In this document: positions 17,504 to 26,019 of the stretch, one piece after another
How positions within the stretch are numbered: the first letter of the stretch is position 1
Layout: the number at the start of each line of letters is the position of its first letter
Source of the DNA: an uncultured bacterium
Lineage (GTDB): Bacteria; Bacteroidota; Bacteroidia; Bacteroidales; Bacteroidaceae
Length of the DNA: 64,000 bases
Assembly: GCA_905214795.1 (NCBI GenBank)
Contig: CAJMNM010000002.1
Coordinates: 124,001-188,000 of the forward strand
Reading direction: 5' to 3'
Translations under genes and position numbers: made by a program
The notes under the pieces: generated by a model
Told to the model about the DNA's origin: nothing
Seen by the model: the letters and a program-made list of their open reading frames with translations, nothing else
Databases searched by the model: none

Positions 17504-17848
17504 ATGCCAAGATCAGTAAATCATGTAGCTTCAAGAGCTAGAAGAAAGAAAATTTTAGGTTTAACCAGAGGTTACTTTGGCGCACGTAAGAATGTATGGA
17601 CTGTAGCCAAGAATACTTGGGAAAAAGGTTTGACTTACGCATTCCGCGACCGTCGTAACAAAAAGCGTAACTTCCGTGCATTGTGGATTCAGCGTATCAA
17701 CGCTGCCGCTCGTCTCGAAGGTATGTCTTATTCTCAGTTGATGGGTGCTTTGCACAAGGCTGGTATCGAAATCAACCGCAAGGTGTTGGCCGACTTAGCT
17801 GTTAATCATCCTGAGGCTTTCAAGGCAATTGTTGCTAAGGTAAAGTAA
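17504..17848 (+). CDS. rplT: 50S ribosomal protein L20
   Basis: 114 residues with the L20 pattern MPRSVNHVASRARRKKILG, TRGYFGARKNVWTVAKN and a globular C-terminal half ending FKAIVAKVK. L20 is needed for early 50S assembly and in other phyla represses its own operon. The 106-bp gap to rpmI could hold a regulatory structure, but I see no strong hairpin. A perfect terminator follows. Confidence 0.97.
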   Translation: MPRSVNHVASRARRKKILGLTRGYFGARKNVWTVAKNTWEKGLTYAFRDRRNKKRNFRALWIQRINAAARLEGMSYSQLMGALHKAGIEINRKVLADLAVNHPEAFKAIVAKVK

Positions 17849-17869
17849 ATATCTAGAACGATTTACGAT

Positions 17870-17907
17870 AAAAAAGGTGCATTGATTTGTCAATGCACCT
17901 TTTTTTG
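17870..17907 (+). terminator. Rho-independent terminator of the thrS operon
   Basis: AAAAAGGTGCATTGA pairs perfectly with TCAATGCACCTTTTT across a four-base loop, followed by Ts. Confidence 0.95.
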
Positions 17908-17951
17908 TGTTACTTTGTATCAAAAATATTAAAAACAATAAAATACGTTTT

Positions 17952-18863
17952 ATGGAGAGAAAATTAAAGGATTATGCCATATTGGCCTTGAAAGGTATGG
18001 GAATGGGAGCTGCGGATGTGGTTCCGGGCGTTTCTGGCGGTACAATTGCTTTTATTGTTGGTATTTATGATGAGTTGATTGACTCTATTAAAAGTATCAA
18101 TGCCCATTCTTTGAAACTGTTGTTTACCGGTAAGATAGCAGCTTTCTGGAAAGCGATTAATGCCAATTTCCTTTGCTCCATTTTGTTGGGTATTGCCATA
18201 AGTGTATTCTCACTGGCCAAGCTGATTACCTATTTGCTGGTTCATGAACCGGTTTTGGTCTGGTCTTTTTTCTTTGGACTTGTATTGGCATCAACATGGT
18301 TTGTGTCAAAGGATATAAAGGAATGGAACTGGAAAACATGGCCTTCATTTCTTATCGGTATAGCAATTGCATATTATATAACGGTAGCTACACCTTCCGA
18401 GACACCTAATAATCTTGTTTTTATCTTTTTTTGCGGAGCTATAGCCATTTGTGCAATGATTCTTCCGGGTATTTCCGGTAGTTTTATTCTTGTGCTTCTT
18501 GGTAAATACTTTTATATAATGGAGGCAATAAATACCTTCGACTTTATCGTATTGGGAGTTTTTGCCATAGGTGCCTTTTTAGGTATTACAAGTTTTTCAC
18601 GACTCTTGTCTTATGCGTTAAAGCATTTTAGGAACATTACACTTGCTGTACTGACCGGTTTCATGCTTGGTTCATTAAATAAAGTATGGCCGTGGAAAAG
18701 AGTGGTGGAAACATTTACTGACCGTCACGGTGAGGTTAAGCCTTTGGTCGAAAGCAATATATGGCCCAACGAATCAGTACCTGAGGCTATAGCGCTTATG
18801 TTGATAGGCTTTTTCCTGGTTTATTTCCTCGAAAAACTCTCTTCACGTTCTTCAAAGAAATAA
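17952..18863 (+). CDS. DUF368 (PopT-like) polyprenyl-phosphate transporter
   Basis: 303 residues, about eight membrane helices. The two DUF368 signature loops are present: GAADVVPGVSGGTIAFIVG near residue 20 and AMILPGISGSFILVLLGKY near residue 180. DUF368 proteins (PopT in Vibrio) recycle undecaprenyl phosphate across the inner membrane. I start at the ATG at 17952; upstream codons lie in the terminator. The next three genes use lipid-linked sugars, so supplying or returning the carrier fits this location. Confidence 0.88.
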   Translation: MERKLKDYAILALKGMGMGAADVVPGVSGGTIAFIVGIYDELIDSIKSINAHSLKLLFTGKIAAFWKAINANFLCSILLGIAISVFSLAKLITYLLVHEPVLVWSFFFGLVLASTWFVSKDIKEWNWKTWPSFLIGIAIAYYITVATPSETPNNLVFIFFCGAIAICAMILPGISGSFILVLLGKYFYIMEAINTFDFIVLGVFAIGAFLGITSFSRLLSYALKHFRNITLAVLTGFMLGSLNKVWPWKRVVETFTDRHGEVKPLVESNIWPNESVPEAIALMLIGFFLVYFLEKLSSRSSKK

Positions 18864-18933
18864 TATACGTGTGGCATAACATGGCTGTAAACAGACATAA
18901 TTATAGAAATACATAGAAGTATATTTTAATATC

Positions 18934-20649
18934 ATGTATAGAAAGAAACGATTTATATTGCCTTTGATTATCATTTGCATACTGTCTTTGTTCCTGTTTC
19001 TGGGCGAGACCGATTTCAATACGCGTGGCGAACCGCGTGAGGCCCTTGTGGCATTGTCAATGTTGCAGGATGGCAATTGGGTGCTTCCTATTAACAGTGG
19101 AGTAGACATGGCTTATAAACCGCCTTTCTTTCATTGGGCTATAGCCACAGTGTCAACAGTTGTGGGCGAAATCAATGAGTACACGTCACGAATGCCTTCA
19201 GCATTGGCGCTGACAGCCATGATTCTCATGGGATATTTCTTTTATTCCAAACGCAGGGGACGTGAAGTGGCGTTTATGGCTGCACTGATTACACTGACCA
19301 ACTTCGAAGTCCATCGTGCCGGTGTTAACTGTCGTGTGGATATGGTTCTCACAGCCTTTATGGTTATTGCACTATTTCTGTTGTACAAATGGATTGAACG
19401 GGATTTGAAAGGCATTCCGGTCTTTGCAATTCTGTGTCTTAGTGGAGCGGCCTTGTCAAAAGGACCGGTCGGAATTGTGTTGCCTTGTCTGGTACCGGCT
19501 GTTTTCCTTCTTATTCGTGGCGAGCGCTTTTTCCGTATATTTTGGCATTTCCTTATGGTGGCTGTGTTGTCTTGTGTCCTGCCGTTGTTATGGTATTGGG
19601 CCGCTTACCGTCAGGGGGGCGATGCGTTTCTTCAACTTGTACTCGAAGAGAATGTATGGCGTTTTATGGGTAAGATGACTTATGCTTCTCATGAGAATCC
19701 TGCGTACTACAATGTCATTATGCTTCTGGCCGGTTTCCTGCCATATACATTGTTGTTTGTTTTCTCACTTTTCGCGCTGACCTATCGTAAACTTACATGG
19801 ACTCCCCGTATGTGGTGGCAGCGTTTCGTGGTTTACATCCGTACGATGGATGATGCCCGCCTGTATTCTCTGTTGAGCATTGTCATCATATTTGTATTCT
19901 ATTGTATACCGAAGAGTAAACGCAGTGTATATTTGTTGCCCGTATATCCGTTTATAGCATACTTCCTGGCCGAATATCTTATCTATTTACGTAATCGTCA
20001 TCTCAATACGGTTCGTCTTTTTGGTACACTGATGGCCATCCTTTCCGTGGTGCTGGTTATTCTGTTTGCCGGTATCCGTACCGGTTATATCCGTCCCGAC
20101 ATGTTGCCGTCTGCCGGTGTCTTCATTCAGGCCTTAGCCGATCGTCAGCTTACTGTCGGAGCCGTTATTCTGATACTGATTCCGCTTTATGCGGTTTACA
20201 GATACTTCCGTGTCCAGAAACTGAATGCGGCGGACAATGGTATTCTGTATGCCATGTTTGGTGTGATTATCACTGTTTATATGGCACTCGACGGCTTCTA
20301 TCAGCCCACAATACTGAATACAAAGTCAGATAAACCCATAGCCGAACATATCAGAACAATTGTTCCCGAAGGCAGATTCTATTCATACCGTTCAGATGTA
20401 GTGGAAAATAATAGGATGCACCCCTTTACCGTTAACTTCTATTTAGGAGATCGTATTGTTCCGTTCGACTGTTTTCTGCCAACAGAAGGTTATGTACTGA
20501 TGGGAGAGGAAGAAGTTGATACATTCAGAACACGTTATCCCGATTATGAATTGACCGATGTGTATAATACAGCTCACAAAAGTTGTGATGACCATCGCAT
20601 CAATCATCTCTACTATTTCAAGAAAACTGTGGCTGGAGAAGTCAGATAA
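18934..20649 (+). CDS. ArnT/PMT-like GT39-family glycosyltransferase
   Basis: 571 residues, roughly twelve membrane helices. The N-terminal periplasmic loop has GETDFNTRGEPREALVALSML, matching the acidic loop conserved in ArnT and protein O-mannosyltransferases, then YKPPFFHWAIA. These enzymes move a sugar from a polyprenyl-phosphate carrier to lipid A, protein or another acceptor at the periplasmic face. Three bp separate it from the GtrA gene, so it belongs to the DUF368-GT39-GtrA-GtrB unit. Acceptor unknown. Confidence 0.85.
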   Translation: MYRKKRFILPLIIICILSLFLFLGETDFNTRGEPREALVALSMLQDGNWVLPINSGVDMAYKPPFFHWAIATVSTVVGEINEYTSRMPSALALTAMILMGYFFYSKRRGREVAFMAALITLTNFEVHRAGVNCRVDMVLTAFMVIALFLLYKWIERDLKGIPVFAILCLSGAALSKGPVGIVLPCLVPAVFLLIRGERFFRIFWHFLMVAVLSCVLPLLWYWAAYRQGGDAFLQLVLEENVWRFMGKMTYASHENPAYYNVIMLLAGFLPYTLLFVFSLFALTYRKLTWTPRMWWQRFVVYIRTMDDARLYSLLSIVIIFVFYCIPKSKRSVYLLPVYPFIAYFLAEYLIYLRNRHLNTVRLFGTLMAILSVVLVILFAGIRTGYIRPDMLPSAGVFIQALADRQLTVGAVILILIPLYAVYRYFRVQKLNAADNGILYAMFGVIITVYMALDGFYQPTILNTKSDKPIAEHIRTIVPEGRFYSYRSDVVENNRMHPFTVNFYLGDRIVPFDCFLPTEGYVLMGEEEVDTFRTRYPDYELTDVYNTAHKSCDDHRINHLYYFKKTVAGEVR

Positions 20650-20652
20650 TAT

Positions 20653-21039
20653 ATGAGACCGAAAGAAAGTTTCTGGCAGTTTATACGTTTTGGTGCGGTA
20701 GGTGTGTTCTGCACGCTGTTGCATTATGGATTGTATTATCTGCTGCAGTGGCTTATCAACGTAAACATAGCCTATACCATTGGCTATCTTCTGAGTTTCA
20801 TTGCCAATTTCTATCTGACTTCATATTTTACTTTCGGAGCGGCACCCTCATGGCGTAGGTTGATAGGGATGGGAGGGGCACATGCTTTCAATTATCTGCT
20901 CCACATGGCTTTGCTCAATCTGGCTTTATGGCTTGGAGTGCCGCAGGTTTGGGCTCCCGTTCCGGTTTTTGCCATTGCCATTCCTGTAAATTTTGTTATG
21001 GTCCGTTGGGTGTTTACTCATAAAAAGAATGCGAAATGA
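20653..21039 (+). CDS. GtrA-family membrane protein
   Basis: 128 residues with four predicted membrane helices; FIRFGAVGVFCTLLHYGLYYLL and SYFTFG are typical GtrA segments. GtrA proteins are thought to flip polyprenyl-phosphate-sugars to the periplasm. It overlaps the following GtrB-like glycosyltransferase by 4 nt (ATGA), so translation is coupled. Confidence 0.9.
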   Translation: MRPKESFWQFIRFGAVGVFCTLLHYGLYYLLQWLINVNIAYTIGYLLSFIANFYLTSYFTFGAAPSWRRLIGMGGAHAFNYLLHMALLNLALWLGVPQVWAPVPVFAIAIPVNFVMVRWVFTHKKNAK

Positions 21040-21995
21040 GATTAGTGATTGTTGTACCTTGCTATAATGAAGAGGCCGTGCTTTCAGAGACTACCGGCCG
21101 TCTGTCTGCCATTCTTGATGAATTGTGTCAGACCGATAGAATTACCGAAGGAAATGTGCTTTATGTTGATGATGGCAGTAAGGATAAAACCTGGTCACTG
21201 ATTGAACGTTTCTCAAAGGCCGATTCCCGCTTTCTCGGTTTGAAACTGGCTCATAATGTGGGCCATCAGCAGGCATTGTGGGCAGGTTTGGAGTGGGCAT
21301 CCTCACATGCGGACGTTTCTGTTTCAATTGATGCGGATTTGCAGGATGACGTTCATTCCATAATAGAAATGGTCGATGCGTTCCGAAAGGGGGCAGATGT
21401 AGTGTTTGGTGTACGTAAGGAGCGTAAAACCGATACTTTTTTCAAGCGTCATACAGCTTTGGCTTTTTACCGGCTGATGAATGCTTGGGGTGGTGATATC
21501 GTTTACAATCATGCCGATTTCCGCCTGATGAGCCGTCGTGCGATGCAGGCTTTGATGGTTTGTCCCGAACGCAATTTGTTTTTACGTGGCATGGTGTCTG
21601 CTTTAGGTTTTCCGACGGCAAAAGTCTATTATGACCGTCAGGAACGTTTTGCCGGAGAGTCAAAATATCCGTTTAAGAAGATGCTCAGCTTTGCTCTCGA
21701 TGGCATCACCTCTTTTTCTGTCCGTCCGTTGCGTTTCATTGTGATGCTTGGCATGTTGTTTATTCTCGTCTCTGTCGGAGTCATTATATACGGGTTGTGC
21801 ACCTATGCCAAGGGATATGCCATTCAGGGGTGGACCTCTTTGCTGGTTTCGGTTTGGTTTATTGGCGGCATTATTTTGATGGCACTTGGGGTAATAGGAG
21901 AATATGTAGGTAAAATCTACAAGGAAGTGAAGCGTCGTCCGCGTTATTTCATAGAACAGACAGCCGGTTTGAATGAGTCAGACCTTGCGTCGTGA
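21036..21995 (+). CDS. GtrB/DPM1-like GT2 polyprenyl-phosphate sugar transferase
   Basis: 319 residues. The GT-A domain has VVPCYNEEAVL, YVDDGSKDKTW and the DxD-type SIDADLQDD, followed by the DPM1/GtrB-family pattern NHADFRLMSRRAMQAL. Two C-terminal membrane helices (about 235-258 and 265-293) anchor it to the inner membrane. It would load a sugar from a nucleotide donor on polyprenyl phosphate, GtrA would flip it, and the GT39 enzyme would transfer it. A hairpin lies just downstream. Confidence 0.9.
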   Translation: MRLVIVVPCYNEEAVLSETTGRLSAILDELCQTDRITEGNVLYVDDGSKDKTWSLIERFSKADSRFLGLKLAHNVGHQQALWAGLEWASSHADVSVSIDADLQDDVHSIIEMVDAFRKGADVVFGVRKERKTDTFFKRHTALAFYRLMNAWGGDIVYNHADFRLMSRRAMQALMVCPERNLFLRGMVSALGFPTAKVYYDRQERFAGESKYPFKKMLSFALDGITSFSVRPLRFIVMLGMLFILVSVGVIIYGLCTYAKGYAIQGWTSLLVSVWFIGGIILMALGVIGEYVGKIYKEVKRRPRYFIEQTAGLNESDLAS

Positions 21996-22042
21996 TTATT
22001 GTTTTATGCTGTACGGTACGTTAAGTCTGTAGCAGTCCTTTT

Positions 22043-22065
22043 GTCTGTTCCGGTATGGAACAGAC
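22043..22065. terminator. Hairpin between convergent genes
   Basis: GTCTGTTCC and GGAACAGAC form a perfect 9-bp stem with a 5-nt loop between the GtrB-like gene and the convergent helicase gene. A TTTT run precedes it, which would serve the minus-strand side as an A/T tail; probably a bidirectional terminator. Confidence 0.6.
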
Positions 22066-22071
22066 GGTATT

Positions 22072-24207
22072 CTACTCGTTGTGTCGTTCTTCATCAATGA
22101 GTTTCAGTAATTCGCTGCCATATTTTTCAGCGGTTACTTTACCCATATAAGGCACCTTCATCATTTCCTTTAAATTCTCGGGCATGCATTGGCACAGTCC
22201 CATAATAGCCTTTTGTTGCAGCACCATGTAGGCCGGATGGTGCAATTCCTCAGCTTTATGCTTTCTCCATTCTACCAGACGGCGATAAAGAGCCGGATGC
22301 GGAATGTCTGCTGTCGCTTTGAGGCGTTGAGCGGACGGTTTCTTTTTGGATTGCGGTTGTTCCAAAGAGAGAATAGCCTTTTTTCTAAGGTATTGTGGAA
22401 TGTCAAACCCGTTTTCTGCCACATGACAAAGCAGGCTAAGCCGTTGGTTGACCGCTTCCTGAAGATCTGTTTTGGCTTGCTGCAGTTTCTTTTTCAGTTC
22501 TTTATTGTCCGTATCAGGATAACTGCGTTCTATCAGCTCGCCGAGAGGTTTCAGCTGCTCGGCAAAATATGTGGCAGCCTGTTTCAGTCTGGTTTGTAGG
22601 GTTTCGTTGCTTGTATAGTCAGCGGCTGTAGCCATGATACGTCGGTACTGCGTTTCAAATCGTGGAGAGATCAATGTCAGATTGGTATTGAAACGTACGG
22701 TCTCACTCTTGTATTCTTCGAGCAGCTGCGGATAAATCCGGTAGAGAAACTCGTCAATAAGTCGTGTGAAATGTTTTAACTGGTTCTCAATGGAAATGAA
22801 ATCGTAAAGGTCGTGCAGCAACGTGATGAAATACTCGCGCTGAAGCTCTTTGCATTGCGCTTCTGTCGGCGTATTCTTTTTTACATTTTCCGCAAATTCT
22901 CTTACGATATGGTCGCAAATGATGGCCGATGCCGGCAATGGTGCGCTGAGTACCATACCCTCAAGCGAGCGGCAGCGGCTTAAAGCCACATAAGTCTGAC
23001 CGTGTGCAAAGGCTGCCGACGTGTCGATAATGGCGTGCTCAAAAGTCAGGCCCTGACTTTTGTGTATGGTGATGGCCCAGGCCGTTTTAAGTGGAAACTG
23101 CGTAAATGTGCCCGCAATCTGTTCAACGATTTCATTGGATTTCTCGTCGAGCACATATTTGGCGTTTGCCCATTCCATCGGTTCCACACTGATTGGCTTT
23201 TCGCCTTTCTTCGTGCGTACTTCTATGTGATGCTGACTCAAGGCTGTCACCTCGCCGATGGTGCCGTTAACAAAGCGGTGCGCTCCCGAAATATCATTTT
23301 TTATAAACATCACCTGGGCGCCGACTTTCAGTTCCAGTTCCGGATCGGTGGGATAGGAGAGTTCCGGAAAATCATCCTTGATAATGGCTTTGTAAGTATG
23401 TGACATACCGGGCAGGGCATCCAGTTTTTCTCTGTTGATAAGTTGCGCCTGATGGTTGTGTGTGGTCAGTCTGATGTAACCTTCTTCCTGTGGAGGGTCG
23501 AAATCCGGAATATAACGGCTGTTAAGTTCCGCAAGCACGCTTGCGTCGCAGCGGTTCTCACGGATAAGGTTCAGCATGTTCAGAAATCTGGCGTCATTCT
23601 GCCTGTATACCTTTTTCAGTTCAATGGTGCAACACGGCGTTTGTTTCAGTGCGTGGCTTGAAAAGAAATAGGGCGAGTCGTAATAAGGTGAGAGCATGCT
23701 CCATGTGTCATTGCTCGCCACCGGCGGTAGTTGTTGCACATCGCCAATCAGCAGCAACTGTACTCCGCCAAAAGGCAGGTCGTGGCGACGGAAACGGCGC
23801 AACACATCGTCAACAGCGTCCAGTAAGTCGGCACGTACCATACTCACCTCGTCAATGACAAGCAAATCTATACTGCGTATGATGTTACGTTTCTCACGGC
23901 TGAAGTGGAAACGGTATTTGGCGTCACCGTTGAAGGCCGTACCGGGTATATAGGGCGCAAATGGCAGTTGGAAAAACGAATGGATGGTCATTCCTCCTGC
24001 GTTGATGGCTGCAATGCCGGTCGGTGCCAGAACGATGAGCCGTTTGGGCGATTCTCTGACCAGCTGTCTCAGAAAGGTGGTTTTTCCTGTTCCGGCCTTT
24101 CCGGTCAGGAACAGATTCACACCTGTATGCTCAATCAGGTCTCGTGCCGTGGCAGTTTCCGGATTTTCATCCGGCAAGTTGTTTGACTTGTACGCTTCCG
24201 TTTCCAT
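22072..24207 (-). CDS. PIF1-like superfamily 1 helicase with C-terminal HRDC/HTH-type domain
   Basis: 711 residues. Walker A GKAGTGKT at 36-43, Walker B IDEVSM at 118-123, a QLPPV segment (motif III), and late helicase motif TAWAITIHKSQGLTFEHAIID with ALSRCRS. The C-terminal 250 residues are helical and end in an HRDC/HTH_40-like region (PHPALYRRLVEWRKHKAEEL, PYMGKVTAEKYGSELL). Likely a 5'-3' DNA helicase acting in recombination or replication restart. Stands alone with a -33/-7 promoter. Confidence 0.88.
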   Translation of the reverse strand: METEAYKSNNLPDENPETATARDLIEHTGVNLFLTGKAGTGKTTFLRQLVRESPKRLIVLAPTGIAAINAGGMTIHSFFQLPFAPYIPGTAFNGDAKYRFHFSREKRNIIRSIDLLVIDEVSMVRADLLDAVDDVLRRFRRHDLPFGGVQLLLIGDVQQLPPVASNDTWSMLSPYYDSPYFFSSHALKQTPCCTIELKKVYRQNDARFLNMLNLIRENRCDASVLAELNSRYIPDFDPPQEEGYIRLTTHNHQAQLINREKLDALPGMSHTYKAIIKDDFPELSYPTDPELELKVGAQVMFIKNDISGAHRFVNGTIGEVTALSQHHIEVRTKKGEKPISVEPMEWANAKYVLDEKSNEIVEQIAGTFTQFPLKTAWAITIHKSQGLTFEHAIIDTSAAFAHGQTYVALSRCRSLEGMVLSAPLPASAIICDHIVREFAENVKKNTPTEAQCKELQREYFITLLHDLYDFISIENQLKHFTRLIDEFLYRIYPQLLEEYKSETVRFNTNLTLISPRFETQYRRIMATAADYTSNETLQTRLKQAATYFAEQLKPLGELIERSYPDTDNKELKKKLQQAKTDLQEAVNQRLSLLCHVAENGFDIPQYLRKKAILSLEQPQSKKKPSAQRLKATADIPHPALYRRLVEWRKHKAEELHHPAYMVLQQKAIMGLCQCMPENLKEMMKVPYMGKVTAEKYGSELLKLIDEERHNE

Positions 24208-24228
24208 ATTTTAGGGTGATTAGAAATT

Positions 24229-24260
24229 CAAAGTTAATATTTTTGCACGTATTAAGCAAA
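24229..24260 (-). promoter_or_regulatory. Promoter of the helicase gene
   Basis: On the minus strand, TTTG (24257-24260) and TAACTTTG (24229-24236) are 20 bp apart, a good -33/-7 pair, 22 bp before the ATG at 24207. Confidence 0.65.
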
Positions 24261-24279
24261 ATATATTGTTTCGCTAACG

Positions 24280-24312
24280 TTTGCATGATTCCATGATTTT
24301 ATGTTACTTTTG
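24280..24312 (+). promoter_or_regulatory. Promoter of the esterase gene
   Basis: TTTG at 24280-24283 and TACTTTTG at 24305-24312, 21 bp apart. The predicted leader is only about 14 nt before the ATG at 24333. Confidence 0.65.
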
Positions 24313-24332
24313 TATCATCAAATGTAACTATC

Positions 24333-25169
24333 ATGAAACAGCTTGTCTTTTTACTGACAGCGATACTGTTGTGGGTACAGATCGGATATGCGCAGACTGC
24401 TAAGTCACACGCGCCGTTTGGATTCGATGTAGAGCGTACCTGTGTTCCAAAAGGTAAGATTGATACCGTTATTTACTATTCGGCTACCGTCGGAGTGAAC
24501 AGACGTGCCTTGGTTTATACGCCGCCGGGTTATAACCCTTCAGAGAAATATCCGGTACTTTATTTGTTGCATGGTATTGGTGGTGATGAGAAAGAATGGT
24601 TTCGTCATGGCCAGCCTCATGTTATTTGGGATAATCTGTATGCCGACGGTGAGTTGAAACCGATGATTGTCGTAATGCCCAACGGACGTGCCATTAAGGA
24701 CGACCGTGCCACGGGTAACATTATGGCTCCCGATAAGGTAGAGGGGTTTGCTGTATTCGAGAAAGATCTCCTCAATGACCTTATTCCTTTTGTCGAGAAC
24801 AACTATCCGGTTATCAGCGACCGTAACAGCCGTGCCATAGCGGGGCTTTCCATGGGGGGAGGGCAGGCTCTCAACTTCGGACTGGGACATACAGACCGTT
24901 TTGCATGGATTGGCGGCTTTTCTTCCGCGCCCAATACCCGAAAACCCGAACAGCTCATTAAGAATCCTCAGGAAGCCGGCCGGCTGAAACTCTTGTGGAT
25001 TTCCTGTGGAGAGAGCGATGGATTGTTTTTTATCAGTAAGAACACCCATGACTATCTGGAGAAACTCAATATTCCCCATGTGTTTTATGTAGAACCCGGC
25101 GGGCATGACTTCAGTGTATGGAAGAATGACCTTTATCTGTTCTCACGTCTGCTGTTCCGTAAACCTTGA
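24333..25169 (+). CDS. Secreted alpha/beta-hydrolase esterase, CE1/feruloyl-esterase-like
   Basis: 278 residues with a signal peptide (cleaved near IGYAQ, residue 21). The esterase-D-like fold shows YPVLYLLHGIGGDEKEWF, the nucleophile elbow GLSMGGG with Ser173, and probable partners Asp229 (GESDG) and His258 (PGGHDF). Family members deacetylate or deferuloylate hemicellulose, though some act on other esters. No polysaccharide-utilisation genes lie next to it, so the substrate is open. Confidence 0.88.
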   Translation: MKQLVFLLTAILLWVQIGYAQTAKSHAPFGFDVERTCVPKGKIDTVIYYSATVGVNRRALVYTPPGYNPSEKYPVLYLLHGIGGDEKEWFRHGQPHVIWDNLYADGELKPMIVVMPNGRAIKDDRATGNIMAPDKVEGFAVFEKDLLNDLIPFVENNYPVISDRNSRAIAGLSMGGGQALNFGLGHTDRFAWIGGFSSAPNTRKPEQLIKNPQEAGRLKLLWISCGESDGLFFISKNTHDYLEKLNIPHVFYVEPGGHDFSVWKNDLYLFSRLLFRKP

Positions 25170-25258
25170 ACATGGAGCCTTGTTTGTGTAGACTTCCTGT
25201 CGTCACAGAGAGGTGGCTCTTCCGGTTGAAGAAGACGTGTCGGCCGGTAAACCGGATT

Positions 25259-25290
25259 TTTGTAATTCTTGTAATGAATTTGTAATTTTG
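25259..25290 (+). promoter_or_regulatory. Promoter of the 192-residue hypothetical gene
   Basis: TTTG at 25259-25262 and TAATTTTG at 25283-25290, 20 bp apart; the start ATG is 17 nt past the -7 box. Confidence 0.6.
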
Positions 25291-25307
25291 CAGCCAAATT
25301 TTAAAAT

Positions 25308-25886
25308 ATGGAAACTACTAAGTGGAAAGAGAATGTGATTCTTATCGATGCCGACTATGCCGATGAGGTCGCCTTTAATTTGACCGTCAACTTCGAGCGG
25401 ATGCTCAACCGTCCAGTTCCTCAGGCCGATCTGGCGCAGTGGCTTGTATGCATGGCTTTGGATGGAAACATACAGCCGGGCAATAACGAGGTGCAGGCTG
25501 TATTTATACACAGTAAATCCAAAAAACGTTTTGATAATTTTCTTCCGTCCGATTTTCAGCATGATATTGACGGAAAAGCCTTTAAGGACGATAAGATGGG
25601 TGAGTTCATGCTGAGTGCGCTTCGCATAGAAAATCTGGTGGCAGAGGATGAGTTTTTTGCCCAGGCTTTCGAGACGCTGGCCGATGCAAAGGAAATCCGT
25701 CGTCTTGTGATTGTTCCCAATCCTTCACGCGACTGTGACCGTCTGCGTCAGATTCTGGGTAAGGTAGATGGCAAGGAAGTCACCTGGCTCGCCATGGAGC
25801 CTTTGACCGGAAAGGGATTCCGTTCAGAGATTCTGGGCTATTCACTGATGAGTGCCATGGGCATCCGTGGTGAAGAATTTAAATAG
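25308..25886 (+). CDS. Conserved hypothetical protein
   Basis: 192 residues, soluble, acidic, without signal peptide or membrane segment. It begins with a hydrophobic strand ending in acidic residues (VILIDADYADEVAFNL) and has a second such strand late (RRLVIVPNPSRDCDRL), which suggests a Rossmann-like or PIN/NYN-like alpha/beta fold. I do not recognise a characterised family. Monocistronic with its own promoter, between a secreted esterase and the spermidine-pathway gene. Confidence 0.75.
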   Translation: METTKWKENVILIDADYADEVAFNLTVNFERMLNRPVPQADLAQWLVCMALDGNIQPGNNEVQAVFIHSKSKKRFDNFLPSDFQHDIDGKAFKDDKMGEFMLSALRIENLVAEDEFFAQAFETLADAKEIRRLVIVPNPSRDCDRLRQILGKVDGKEVTWLAMEPLTGKGFRSEILGYSLMSAMGIRGEEFK

Positions 25887-25908
25887 CGTCAAAAAAATGC
25901 TGTACGCC

Positions 25909-25938
25909 TTTGCGTCTTTGAAAAAATCATTATCTTTG
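25909..25938 (+). promoter_or_regulatory. Promoter of the carboxynorspermidine synthase-recA unit
   Basis: TTTG at 25909-25912 and TATCTTTG at 25931-25938, 18 bp apart. The predicted leader to the ATG at 26020 is about 75 nt. Confidence 0.65.
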
Positions 25939-26019
25939 CATGGCAGACTTTCCGCCTGAGCGGTAGCTTGTTTGTCTTAGTGACATAAAATACTGTTTTT
26001 TAAATTTCAAATTCAAGAA

